A DNA stretch of 64,000 bases from Ciborinia camelliae (Eukaryota; Ascomycota; Leotiomycetes; Helotiales; Sclerotiniaceae): assembly GCA_025890175.1 (NCBI GenBank), contig JANPYM010000003.1, forward strand, positions 3,271,466 through 3,335,465, read 5' to 3'. Made by a program: the position numbers and the translations under genes. The notes beneath the pieces are model-generated. The model had not been told where the DNA came from. It did no database searches and worked only from the letters and a program-made list of their open reading frames with translations. This document shows positions 34,739-47,037 of this stretch, one piece after another. Position 1 is the stretch's first letter, and every line of letters begins with the position of its first letter.

Positions 34739-37191
34739 TTAATTCATTTCCATTTCTTCGTTGTCATCAACTTCCGAGCCTACTCCCTGTGCATGACTAC
34801 TACTGACGCTCGTCTTTCGTGCCACACCACCAACACCAAAACGAGAGCCACCCAGTCCCCCGACATATTCTAATTCTTCACCTAAACGGTTGTGTTAGAA
34901 ATATCTAGGAAAAATTGATCAACGTAGAGTCAATCATAAATATAATGCTCACCTCCTACAACTCGACCTTCCATATCAATCTCCTGCGATAATTCAACCA
35001 AAGCTTGGCGTGGTAGTCTCAAAAATCCGGGTGTGCGAACAACTCTACCCCAATGCGTCAGACAGAAACTGGCAGCGCGTCTGCGTAACCACTCTTCATT
35101 AGCAATACCAGCGGAATGCCATATAACACAGGCGTGATCGACATCTAATTCCTTCGACAGGCGATTAACACATAGCAATCTAAGATGTGGGATATTGTAT
35201 ATGTTTGACATGACCAAAAGTCCTGCAACATCATCTAGTTCCGCGCAGTCCTCCGGGTGAATGCTGTCAGTATAGAGATAGTAGAGAAATGCCCTGACGA
35301 CAGGATAAGGCTCAGGTATGTGCATCCTCTTTGTATGAAATTCGGCCATCTGTGCATTGTATAAGCGTGCAAAGTGGGGCCATCGGGCTTGAAGAATGAG
35401 CTTGTGAACATGGATGGGTGGGGATGTCGGAGCATCGGCGGCCAACCAGTTTTGCTGAAGTTGATTGATGGAACCTCGGGAGCTTGAATCGTCTTCATCC
35501 CATTCGTCGTCATCTCTCAATGCGGTTATTATAAAGTCTGCCCCACTACCACTTTCCGGCGGTTGATTGAAAACCTTACCCAAGTCCATTCCAAGACCTT
35601 TCGAGGTTTCAACTTTCCTCCTACCAGAGAATGATCGTGAAACTTCCTCTTGAGGTTCAGTGTTTAAGCCATTGCCTAGCAAACCATAACGTCGAAGATC
35701 AATTTCCATTATGTCACTAGGAGGGGAGTGGTTAGCGAAAGTTGACATCTACAAATAAATAGATGGAGACTTACCTAAGATATTCTTCGAACCCCCCAGG
35801 ACCTAGATCTGTTGCCGTGGGATCTGTTGGACAGCCGAGAAGCCAAGCCTTTGTACCTTCGTCATTCATAGTGCAGTAGTGCCATCTATAACCTGGTCTG
35901 AAAATATCTCGACCTTCCGCTAGTTTTTGCCAGCGCAGAGTATCCAGTTCTAGAGACGACAAAGAACATTCTTGTGGTGTAATAGTTGCTGCAGGAGTGA
36001 CGAAATCGAGAAGAGTTCCCGATGTAAAAACATGAAAGTGCATACCTGAGCCTTGGGCTGGGATATTGGGACCCGAGACGAATTTTAAAGAGGAAATTGT
36101 ACCAGGAGCAAGAGGAGGAGAATTGGTTAATTGAAATGAAGGTGGATTGACCTGTGCGCTGCTTGAATTTGCAGCATAACCTGAGCTGCCTATAGCTGAC
36201 TGAGACATAGAGAACGAAGGTCGAGACGAACGATTGAGCGATGCATGCCTGTCCATAGAGCCATATGAGGGTGCTGATTCGAATGCCGGGCTACCCTTAA
36301 AATCCAACCACCATATATCACCAATCTTGTCCATATCCTCGCTGAGACCCCCGAAAACCCATACTCTGTCTCCCCATAAATATGCCGAGTGATCAAATCG
36401 TCCAACGAAACGCCATGCGCGAGACCAAGTGAAAGTTTTCAAATCGAGGTAGCAGATATCATCCAGAACATAGTTGTTGTGACCAGTAATACCACCAATG
36501 ATGAACAGTTTGTCCTCGTGGAGAACAGCAGCATGCCTGGCTCTTCCCTTTGGTATAGGTCCCGATACAGTTGGTTGAGTCCAGTGAGCGGTCTTGAGGT
36601 CGAAGATGATGAGATCGGAAAGGTAGGTTCGATGTTCATTTTCACCACCAAATATGAGTAGTTTATCGCCCTGGTAAAGCGTAGCGGTATGACCTGCGAA
36701 ATATGTCAGAACCACAAAGGCATTAAGCGGACATGAGACTTACCCATTCGCACACCTGGGATATCGCCATAGTTGTCAACCAAGCTCCATTGATGACTAA
36801 CTAGATCAAGTCTCAAAACATGGTTATAGACTTCGTCGGTGTATTGATCGAAACCCCCAAACGCATATATCTGATTGTTTCCGCAATATGTGACAGAGGC
36901 ATTGACAAGGCAGGCTGGGCGCTATATGAATTCAGACAAAGGTTAGATAATGATTTGCTAAGTACCGGAAGTGTTGTAAATTACCTGGCCAAGAGTTCTT
37001 GTAACCTTGGGCCTATACCCATCCATACCCAGCCTCTTCACAGGTGAATTCGGCATGAGGAAAGTATTGCTTAAAGGAGCAGGCCCTGGAGAAAAAGGAG
37101 GGCCCCCCGAAAGTTGACTTGTATGGGTAGGAGTAGAAGCAGCACCAAAGATGGAGTGGGAGGTACCGCCGGGTGTAGAAGGCTGAGCCAT
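34739..37191 (-). CDS. Kelch-repeat and BTB-domain protein (Ral2/LZTR1-like architecture)
   Basis: Five exons on the minus strand, 37191-36985, 36921-36744, 36693-35775, 35716-34953 and 34881-34739, join in frame to 736 residues. Introns are 63, 50, 58 and 71 nt, with CTAAC or CTGAC branch sites and AG acceptors. The N-terminal 68 residues are Ser/Pro/Gly-rich. Kelch repeats follow at about 80-270, with DKLLIFGGENE, DKLFIIGG and DRVWVFGG marking successive blades. After a Ser-rich linker comes a BTB/POZ domain (about 490-605) containing an acidic insert, then a BACK-like helical segment ending near 680 and a Gly/acidic tail. Kelch followed by BTB in this order is the layout of fission-yeast Ral2 and animal LZTR1, which act on Ras. 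The assignment is by architecture only; a Cul3 substrate adaptor of another type is the main alternative. Confidence 0.85.
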
Positions 37192-38209
37192 AATAAGAGG
37201 TGATATCTTATGTGGACATGCTAGATTGGTCGATGAAAAAGAGTTGATGCTGTGCGAATGTGCACAAAACCCTCAAACGAATAGAAAATGTCGGACACAC
37301 GGAATAGACTTAAAATAGGTCGTTTGGTTTTTTCGTTATTGGGTAAGACAAAGGCAGAATACACGGATTGGATTGTATAATTGTACTTCACAGTCCCAAA
37401 TGGTAAATGAAGATGGAAGGTTCTTGGTGATATTACACTTTGCATGGGTCTTCAAAACTCAAGATACATCAAAATCATGCACGGGTGACGATGAGATGTG
37501 GATGGATGAATCAATGGAAGTATCGTGGAAAGAGTTCATGATTCATGGGGGCTGCAGGTGGATCGGCGGGTCGGAGATAATTTACTTGCGCTAACCTGAT
37601 TGGGATTTATGAGACTGCGTTGGGACCCGTGGAGGTGTTTCAACCTATTAAAATCCCAATTGGAAGACGGGCTCAGATGACTAATATCTTTGATTGCCTG
37701 AGGCGTTAACTCTTTGACCATTTTTATCCTTGTGGGATGGTTGCCCTTCACAACCAAACTAATCTAGTGGAGTAAACAAACGAGTAGAAAAGCTCATGAG
37801 TATTCCCTCTCTTAATGACTTTTTTTCTTTTCTTCTTCATGCAATATTGCAATCCCTCTACACTTCCGTAACCTTTACTCTCTCATCTTCATCCTCTCTA
37901 CTCATAATCAATAACATACACATCATACACAACATACCTTCAATTACAAGAATACTTCAAGTCTATTAGATCTTTCTGCCAGTACTTTGTTACACGCCAT
38001 TGATCGTCATCCGACTACAAGCCATTCTTATATAGAAAGACTTTCTTTCGATATATCGAGCACAAACACGAATTATACTAACCCAAAACAATTACCAGGA
38101 ACCATTAGGTTGAGTCTCTTGGAGCTCGTTCGTTATACCGAATCTACTCCTATCATCGATCGATACATTGATTTGTCTTTCGACCGAGATCATATATTGA
38201 TATTGCAAA
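37192..38209. promoter_or_regulatory. Divergent intergenic region between Kelch-BTB gene and CDC20
   Basis: About 1 kb separates the two divergent start codons. The CDC20-proximal part (37800-38200) is CT-rich and leader-like. I find no specific operator. The frame at 37987-38358 overlaps the CDC20 start in another frame and is not called. Confidence 0.45.
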
Positions 38210-40052
38210 ATGGCTACCGCAGTATCAACCCCCATCAAGTCCCATGCAGGTCTCTTTTCCACACGTACTGCTGGCGGACGCATGCCTTTGACCCCATCTC
38301 CTCGTACACGTACTCAAAATCTCTCGATCAACAACTCATCTCCTTTCACTCCACCTGAGAGTAAGGCATCTGAAGAGAATGCACGAGTATCATCCAAGTC
38401 AATATACGGTGGAAACTTGACATCACATTTCGCCAAGTCATCAAGAAAATCTCACCGCGACTCGCCAAAGTCAAACATTGCCAAGGGTGTCCAAACTCCT
38501 CGACATGCCCTTGAGCTCGGTGTCTCTGACTTTGCTCTTACTGGTACAGGATGCAAGACACCTGTCAGTGGACGAACAAGAAAAGCCCCAATCCGCTCAA
38601 AGTCTACCAAGACTACTGTCTCATACGCTGGTGACAGATTCATTCCAGACCGTGCTGCAAGCTCAGCTATCACAACCGCTGGCTGCGGGAAAGCAGACTT
38701 CGCCGAGAAGCAAAGACCAAAGAGCATCAATGAAAGCTCCTCAGTCCTCGCATCCGGGGCCAGTGACGCTCTTGCTGCTCTTGAATCGTTGAACTTGGAT
38801 GACGAAGAAGAGCCAGCCTCATACTCCCGTCCATCTCCAAACACCATCGCATATCAAGACTCATTGGCATCAGCTTGTGGGATTTCTCAAGGCCAAAGAA
38901 TTCTTGCTTTCAAGCCTGCTGCTCCTGAGTCATCGAAGCCAGTTGACCTCCGATCCCAATACAACCGTCCTCTCAAGAACGCTAACGCCACCGCTGCTCA
39001 ATTCAGACGCCGTATCGCAACCGCACCAGAGCGTGTTTTGGATGCCCCTGGCCTCGTCGACGATTACTACTTAAACCTTCTCGACTGGAGCTCTAACAAC
39101 CAAGTCGCCATTGGTCTTGAACGCAATGTCTACGTCTGGTCTGCCGAATCTGGTACCGTCAGCTCCCTTCTCGAAACCAGCCCAGATACCTATGTTAGCA
39201 GTGTCAAGTGGTCTGGTGATGGAGCATATGTTAGTGTTGGTCTCGGATCCGGAGAAGTTCAAATCTGGGATGTCGAAGAAGGTACCAAGCTTAGAAGCAT
39301 GCACGGACACGACACTCGTGTTGGTGTCATGGGATGGAACAAGCACACTCTTTCTACTGGTGCCCGAAGTGGTCTCGTTTACAACCACGATGTTCGTATT
39401 GCTCAACACAAGGTTGCCGAGTTGGTTTCTCACACCTCTGAAGTTTGTGGTTTGGAATGGCGCGCTGATGGCGCTCAACTTGCTACCGGTGGTAACGACA
39501 ACTTGGTTTCTATCTGGGATGCTCGTTCATTGGCCGTTCCCAAGTTCACCAAGACCAACCACAAGGCAGCTGTCAAGGCTCTCAGCTGGTGCCCATGGCA
39601 ACCAAACGTTTTGGCTACTGGTGGTGGATCATACGACCGTCACATCCACTTCTGGAACACCACAACCGGTGCACGAGTCAACAGCATCGACACTGGTTCC
39701 CAAGTCACCAGTCTCCGATGGAGCCCCCACTACCGCGAGATCGTCAGCACCAGTGGCTTCCCTGACAACTCTATCAGCATCTGGAGCTATCCAACTTTGG
39801 TTCGCAATGTTGAGATTCCAGCACACGAGACCAGAGTCCTCCACAGCTGCCTCAGCCCAGATGGACAAATGCTCGCTACAGCTGGTAAGTTTCTTCCTCT
39901 GCCTATGAATTGAATTATACTAACAATCATTAGCTGCTGATGAGAGCTTGAAGTTCTGGAAGGTTTTCGAGAAGAAGTCTGGCCCAAGTGCATCCGCATC
40001 GGCTGGTGCTTCAGGGAAGGCCGACATGGTCAAGCAAATGACTATCAGATAA
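38210..40052 (+). CDS. CDC20: Cdc20/Fizzy, activator of the anaphase-promoting complex
   Basis: Two exons, 38210-39884 and 39934-40052, with a 49-nt intron (GTAAGT, ACTAAC, ATTAG), give 597 residues. The C-box DRFIPDR is at 142-148, a Mad2-binding-type motif (RILAFKPAAP) is near 229-238, and seven WD40 blades run from about 290 to 570. The protein ends in Ile-Arg, the IR tail that docks on APC/C; the tail lies in the short second exon and is missed if the intron is not removed. Cdc20 presents cyclin B and securin to APC/C for ubiquitination and is the target of the spindle checkpoint. Length and motif order separate it from Cdh1, although the two families are close. Codon use in the propeller is more GC-rich and uniform than in neighbours, suggesting strong expression. 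Confidence 0.93.
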
Positions 40053-41262
40053 ATAGGTCAAGAATAGCCCTCGGAGCTACAGGTAAAGTATAAAGCAAAA
40101 TTCCATCATAGCAGTTTGGCATTTGGGATGTTTTAGCGTGGTGTTTGGTGGATTTCGATCTTCACAATGCCCATGGCAGAAAGTGCTTCACCTGGTGCAA
40201 GTTGATACTTTGACGATGAATGAATGGATACCTCTGGTGTTTACATATTTGGTTGGCGTATACCTTTTCGGTCGGGAACTTTGTATTAGTTATATTTAGG
40301 AAATGTAAATAAATTACTTGAACCAATTAATAAGATTAGGTATGCACGAAAAAGTGATTGAATTGAGTCCTCTCCTCTCCATAGACTATTACTCTCTCTA
40401 CCTTTTCAATTCACGACTCACCTGGGCAAACACCAAAGATACCTAGATACTGGTAGACTGATGAAAGTGACCTCGACAATCAATCAACGAATAACCTCAA
40501 TATGATAATCGCACAGCCCAATCAATTTCCGAACCTTGATTTAGCATTCACTTCGTCGTATATTTTATGAAATCAAATCAATAATTAATGAGAATCAATT
40601 TATGTATCGATTTGTAAAGCTGGAGGAGATAGATAGGTAGATACCTACCTCATCTCATCTCACATCTGCAAGCAGTGACAGAAATAATAAAGAGAAAGGC
40701 GAAGATTCAGCCTTCACTCTACAGTGCTGTAAGCTGTAAGTCCCGTCATTAATAAGCGAAAGCGGGCTAAGGTTCAGCCATATCTCTACCAAAGCGATCG
40801 TCCCCCATACAACTCCACAAGCCAGGACTGAGCAAAGATCCCCTTACCTTTCAGAATCCCATTAAATTTGTTTACAAAGTTACATAAGATAGTTCAAGAA
40901 GATCCTTAAGTCAATCAAAAAACTGGCAAGACAATTTACGAATCTGAAAATAAGTTTGGAGCGTGGCAATTGTTGTTTTGCGAGCGATCGACCCGTCTTC
41001 ACAAGTTGGAAACAGGTCCAATTCCAATTCCATCTCCATCAACTCAACCAAATCCCACGACCTACCTACCTCTTTCCACAACCTTCCGATCTTCGATTTA
41101 TGATAGTCAGAGTAATGAGAATTGAGAGCGCGATATCTGCCAACATCGATAAATTACTCGCGCGTAGAGAATAAAGTTATCGGAGAAATAATTGGAAGCG
41201 AACCTCACTTGTGAACACGACCGACCTTTCTAGTATACCCACCCACCCAACGCGACAACAAG
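40053..41262. other. Intergenic between CDC20 and TOA1
   Basis: CDC20 3' flank then TOA1 promoter and leader. The 72-codon frame at 40956-41174 starts at TTG and lies in what should be the TOA1 leader, so it is not called. A GATAGATAGGTAGATACC run lies near 40628-40647. Confidence 0.55.
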
Positions 41263-43332
41263 ATGTCGAACGCTCAGGTCGGAAATGTTTACCAGCAGAT
41301 TATCGCAGATGTAGTCGATAGCTCCAGAGTTGATTTCGAGGAAGGCGGAGTTGATGAAGCAGTATTGGAAGAATTGAAGAAGGTACGTTTCGACTCTTTT
41401 TTTTCCATTCCTATCCATTTCAAGTTTCGCCATCGCATTTCCAAGCCATCCTCATTTCAATTCAATTCCTTATTTTCTTTCTTTTTCGAAGGATTCTCGA
41501 TTGTCGAAAGGATTTAATTCTTGACAATATCGACGTATTCCCCATGTTGATGGGTGGATGTTGCTTTGATGGGAATCTTTGTTACTGCTGCTGTTGGTTT
41601 TCCTCTGTTGCTTCTGAATTGCTGCCTGTGCACAATTCAGCCAGTTTTTGGGGGTGGGAGATCCTCTGTATTTGGCTTTATACCCTTGACACTCAGCCTC
41701 TCGGTTGTGAAATTATTTTTCTTAAGCTAGTCTCTTTTTGTCATTTCATTTTTCTATCACGTGGTGCTGGAGAGACATCTAAGCTTTCATCCTCACACAT
41801 GTAGCAGTAGCAGTCCAGGTCACTGGTATCCTTGCACATGGTCTTTTTTCCTTTGAACATTATACATTATATAGAAAACCTTAAGTTTTCAAACATAGGT
41901 TTATAGGTAATGTTGCTAATATATTTTTAAAGGGATGGCAACAAAAGTTATCACAACTTCAAGTTGCTTTGTTTCCTTGGGATCCAAAACCTGAACAACA
42001 GCCTATGCAAAATCCTCCAACGTTACCTTCAAACTACCAACATGGAGGCACTCCTCCCAATCAACCAATATATCAAACTCCAATGCCTCATGGACCTCGT
42101 ATCAAGACTGAACCTGGTATGGAGAATCAAGGCTTCATCCCTATGTCACATCCACCCCCTCAGAATCCTCTTATGACTATGCCCAATGCTACAACCGCCC
42201 AACAACGTGCTGCTCAAAATCTCCATGCATCTTATGGACAGAGAGCTGCGGCTTCAATTCAATCCATCCAAGGAGGCGGCCCTGCACCACAGCAGCAAGG
42301 TATGTCCCAATTGAGTCCACAGCAGCAACACGCTATGCATGCCCAACAGCAACAGCAACAGCACTTGCAAATACAGCAACAGCATTTGCAAACACAGCAA
42401 CAGCATTTGCAAATGCAACAACAACAAATTCAGCAGCAGAGACCAGGCAGCGGCATGCCTTCTCAATCTCAGCCACAGCAGCCACAAGGACAATCCCAAA
42501 GCCAACAAAGTCAACAAGCTGCAGCTGCTTATAGACAAAGCATGGCAGCCCAACAGGCTCAACAGGCTCAACAACTACAGCAACAGAGATCATTCCAAAA
42601 TTCTCAAAATGCTCAAAACCCTCAGAATGGTCAGACTCCTCAAGCTCCACAGGCTCCACAAGCTCCCCATGCTCCTCAAGCCCACCAGACTCCTCAGGCT
42701 CCTCAGAATCCTCAGAATCCTCAGAATACTCAAGCCGGTGTTGGAAGTGCACAAACTGATGGGGCTGGTGATGAAACTGGTGATTCTATTGGCGTCATAA
42801 AGCAATTTGATTCTCAAGGAAATGAGATTGCCATGGGTCGGGTTGAAATTGACAACCTCATCCGTGAAAAAATCGAATCCATGGGCAAGGCTATGGAAGG
42901 TGGTGGTCTAATGCTCCCGCTCAAAGAAGCCACCAATATATCTTCAACTAAGCGCCAGCGCAAGATATTATCAGGATCGGTTCCACAGACAGATGGTCCC
43001 GGCTCTGATGATGATGACGATAGGGTTAAGGATGAATTGGATGAAGATGCAATTAATTCGGATTTGGATGATTCTGATGATGGATTGAATGATGATGAGG
43101 ATGATGATGAGGGTATGGGTCACATTATGCTTTGCATGTATGACAAAGTCCAGCGTGTCAAGAATAAGTGGTATGATACTCAATCCCTTTTAGTCTACTT
43201 ATTATATACATTTTCTTATACCGTTTTCATACTAAACAATTATACAGGAAGTGTGTGATGAAAGATGGAGTCCTTACCGTCAATGGGAAGGAATACGTAT
43301 TCCACAAGGCAACCGGAGAATACGAATGGTAA
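41263..43332 (+). CDS. TOA1: TFIIA large subunit (alpha/beta), Toa1
   Basis: Three exons, 41263-41382, 41933-43170 and 43248-43332, give 480 residues. The N-terminus (VGNVYQQIIADVVDSSR, then KGWQQKLSQLQVALFPWDP) is the conserved four-helix-bundle segment and is split by a 550-nt intron with a CTAAT branch. The middle is a long Gln/Pro/Ala-rich spacer (about residues 130-300), encoded by CAG/CAA repeats and NPQ/APQ-type repeats. An acidic run (DDDDD, DDEDDDEG) precedes the C-terminal beta-barrel motif DKVQRVKNKWKC...KEYVFHKATGEYEW, whose last part is in exon 3 after a 77-nt intron. TFIIA stabilises TBP on the TATA box at RNA polymerase II promoters. The acidic and C-terminal segments make the assignment secure. 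Confidence 0.95.
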
Positions 43333-45550
43333 TTCATAAAATCGTCGCTTTGTTTCGATGAATCTCTTTTTATCTTCTGACCTCGATCCGCAACCACGCA
43401 AACAAACACCGCTATCAACTTTCCTCACTTAAATCACCATTACTTTTTCTTTCAGTTCTTACCCCATGACATTGCCATCGAGATTATAGACCACCTCTCT
43501 TTTTTTCCTTCTTCACTTCCATATAGATGGGATTGAATAATCGAGATCTATCGGTCACCCGGGGAGGAATCTTTTGGCATTTCAGCGAGAGCACAATGAA
43601 GATGGGTTGAAAAAAATTGAACAATAAAATTCATGACTGGAGAATCGACCGTGAACAAGAGGCATGATTTATCACAATGTTGCGGTAACGCAATCGGTAG
43701 GTCGATCGGTCTGGTTGGGCGGAGCGATAGGTCAATTGACGTTGGGAACTCATGCAGGTACGCTGCAGCTGTGTATCATATCACATCGTATCACATGGTC
43801 AGGTACCTACCTACCTATTTATGATCCTCACCGTTTGAGGATGGATCACAATGAAAACTTTTTAAAATATTATTAACGATGCACCTACCGTGGCACCGTT
43901 CGTTGGGAAATTAATGGATCCTTTCCTTGGGTTTTCTTGGGTAACGAACGGAGCATTTGACTTCATTCACCTAACATATTTAACCTATTTCGTGATAACC
44001 GTCACGTAGTTAACGCGGCTTGCATATAAATGAAATTCGTGTTTCTCGTTTGACCTCCTCCTTTCTTTTGGTGCCAGTGTCAGTGGTATCATTTTTTTTA
44101 AAAATTTGAGTGATGGGTTGATATCTCTCATCCTTGAAAGTTATTCCTCCATTCGATACCTAGATAGGTATTTACATCAAGAAATATCTAGGTATGGCAT
44201 GACTGTTTTTTTCTTTGTTTTTCTCATGAATACCATAGGATCTTAATCTAATAGCTACATACGAAATCAACCCCAACTCCAACTCCAACTCCAACTCCAA
44301 CCCCTTGTAGACTTAGTGGTAAACGATGGGAGTGTTTGGGAGTTGAGGTGTATATACCGGTACTAGATTGCCTGGGCTTATTTTGTTTGTTTTGTTTTTG
44401 TTTTTTTTTCGATAGCTATCTACCTACCTACCTACGGAGAGATGCATGGAGAGAAAGATGATATATATATACATACATACATAATCTCTCATCCCATTCT
44501 CCACCCTCTCAATACCCCATTAATGAATAAATATCTAAACTTCAACTCCACCCCTAAATTAACAACTCAACTCAACTCAACTCAACTCAAAGCCGGAAGT
44601 GCGAAAGCATTATTATTGTAATCAGTCATGATCATTAGCTGAATTTCAAGCACAAAAAATATCCAGTGATTATAGGGAATGAACCTCTTCTATACTTTCA
44701 TTTAGAATCGGCCGGCTTCCTCCCAGACCAGACCAGACCAGACATCGAGGTCCTCGTCAATATTCAAAAAGTTTGGTAGGTTGAGTTGTATGGAGAATAT
44801 ATAAAAAACATCATATATATATTCAACACCAAATATACAGTCAGAAATCCTCGTGCGTTCGCACCAAATAATCGGTTAGAATTAAATTCTCTCCCAAATC
44901 CTCACCAGTCGACTTCTTTACTACTCCTTCCGAGTCCCTATTTCCCTCCTGCTAATTAGGATATCATGAATAATAAATATATCATACACCATCATCTTAA
45001 ATTCCGATTCCCAAAGAACGAGAGAACCAGAAATAAATCTCGCATTCCTGGGTAGTAAACGACACGTTTGACTGCTGCAACTAGGCGTTTGAACATTCAT
45101 TCATTTATTCATGAATAGGTAGCTAAATCATTCGACCGGATGGAAAACTTTCCAAATCCAGGACATCGGGTATTAATGATATTCATACGATCGCTACTCT
45201 AGAGATGGGACTGGGACTCATATATCCCATCATGGCGGATTCTCCTGGTTGTCATTCTGTTTTTATATTGTTTTGTGAGCGTAGGTAGCAAGTATAATAT
45301 AATATAATATGATATGATATAGCGGGAAGTTATAACGATGGGATGGGATCGATATATAAATTAGTACGAGTAAATATATATAGTATATCCTGAACGCTGT
45401 TGTTAAAGATACCTACTGACTTTATATATAGCTGTCAATCGTTAAACGCATTTCCCTTCCACCGAGAGAGCAATCATTCCCGCGGGAGCTTTGAAAGCTT
45501 GGATATATCATTTTATTCTATACAGTACTAAGCATTAAGTTTACGCGAAA
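43333..45550. other. Intergenic, no gene recognised
   Basis: 3' flank of TOA1 followed by DNA rich in simple repeats: CCAACT units (about 44270-44300), CTACCTACCTAC (44420-44435), AACTC repeats (44565-44590), AGACC repeats (about 44726-44743) and ATAATATAAT (45293-45320). Base composition drifts toward AT near 45530, where the first AT island begins. Confidence 0.55.
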
Positions 45551-45788
45551 AATCTAAAAATGTATAGAAAACATATAAATAATTTTAATACTATTAATAA
45601 AATCTTTAATTATATTATTATTATATATAATATTAAATATTATTAATAAAAATATTAATAAACAAAAACATTTATTTTTTTTTATTAAAAAACAAATTAT
45701 TAAAGTTTGATTATTAAATATTAAATTTATTTATATTATAAAAATTTTAAATATTTTTGATTTAATGATTTATATTATTATATTTATT

Positions 45789-46138
45789 TGTTACGGATCT
45801 AAAGGCAATAAAAACAAAAGAAATATTTGGGTATAGAATTTAGGCTTGAAGCTGATGCACCAGCGATCGTTAGCGTTCAACGTCGATCGATAATGAATCT
45901 TCGGTATAGTGTTTAATTAATAAAATATTGATATATACGAAACAGGTTTATGTAATTAAATAAAAAAGATTTTGGAAATTTGTAAAACTTTATATTGAGC
46001 AAAACATTGTTGCTTAAACGGCGATCGACAATGTATCGCTGGTTATTTAAAAGATAATAGGAATTTTATTTAAAAAGTAATGAAAAGTCTTGGAGCTAAT
46101 ATTGATCTAGTTGATTCCTTGCATTTTCTACCTTAACA
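45789..46138 (+). mobile_element. Solo LTR, 350 bp family, copy 1
   Basis: Begins TGTTACGGATC and ends CTTAACA. It aligns along its length with 61392-61740, with mainly transition differences, including shared blocks such as ACGGCGATCGA and a GATAATGAATCT-type stretch. No internal retrotransposon sequence adjoins it, so it looks like a solo LTR left by recombination. A target duplication is not clear at this copy. Confidence 0.7.
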
Positions 46139-46580
46139 TTTATCAATTTATTGTGTGATAAAGATAAAATTAAATTATAAATTAATTAATTAATTGTTTA
46201 TTCAAATCGAAATATATACAAAATTATATAATTTGTATAATAATACTTTAAATTTATATTTGAAAAGGTTTATTAAAATTTAAATTATAAATATTATAAT
46301 TAAATTATACATTTTATATTAAAGTTTTCTAATATTACAAATTGGATCTATAAAAAACGTTTCTATTTTATTAAAAAGGTTATTAGATTATAATTCGAAT
46401 AATATAAACTATAAAAATATTAAATATTTAAAAATTTTGTAAAATATATATAAAATAATAAATATTTAGTAAAATAAAATAAAAGAAAAATTAAAGAATA
46501 AATATTTTATATAATAGCAAAAAGATTGTTTTTAAAAAACATTATTATTTATAAAAAATCAAAGTGTTAAGTGCACAGTC

Positions 46581-46741
46581 TGTTACGAACTAAGAAGAGT
46601 TGCGTAGTATTTGCTAGTTGATATATATATAGTAGTAAGCTTTCAGGAATCAATCCCTGATACTATGCCTTTTGGGGTAGTTTTGGGTGCATGGCGCAGT
46701 GGTAAAGCTTACGACTATTGTGTGGGACCGTGCACTTAACA
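46581..46741 (+). repeat. 5' LTR of the young miniature element
   Basis: 161 bp, identical to 47038-47198. Contains the TATA box (46620-46631), the predicted transcript start region (about 46651) and, near its 3' end, a tRNA A-box-like word TGGCGCAGTGG (46692-46702). Confidence 0.92.
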
Positions 46742-46742
46742 A

Positions 46743-46755
46743 AGTATCAGGGATT
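46743..46755 (+). promoter_or_regulatory. Putative self-priming primer-binding site
   Basis: Thirteen bases, AGTATCAGGGATT, exactly complementary to 46652-46664 and lying one base beyond the LTR, where the minus-strand primer site of an LTR element belongs. I see no comparable match to a tRNA 3' end. Confidence 0.75.
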
Positions 46756-47037
46756 TTATTGGTGGATCCATTCTGGGATCTTAATTAGTGGATAAATATG
46801 GAGCAGGGTCCAATTTAGCTAATTAAGACGAGGATATATCTGCTTAATGATTGGATAGCTCTGAATTCATTTAGTAGTATCTGATTGGACTAGTTTCAAT
46901 TGGGTATGGATTACTAAATGGTGAGGGTAGTATCAGGTAACAGTTGAGTTACTAGAAAAAGATCATATGGTTGACTATATATATATACCCCCAAGCTAAG
47001 CCTTTTCGGAACGAAAAGCTTTGAAAGGGGAGGCAAT

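Noticed and set aside
40956..41174. 72-codon frame upstream of TOA1
   Set aside because: Starts at TTG and occupies the probable TOA1 leader; no recognisable protein.
46681..46741. A tRNA gene at the end of the miniature LTR
   Set aside because: An A-box-like word is present, but no B-box, no acceptor-stem pairing and no cloverleaf could be drawn.
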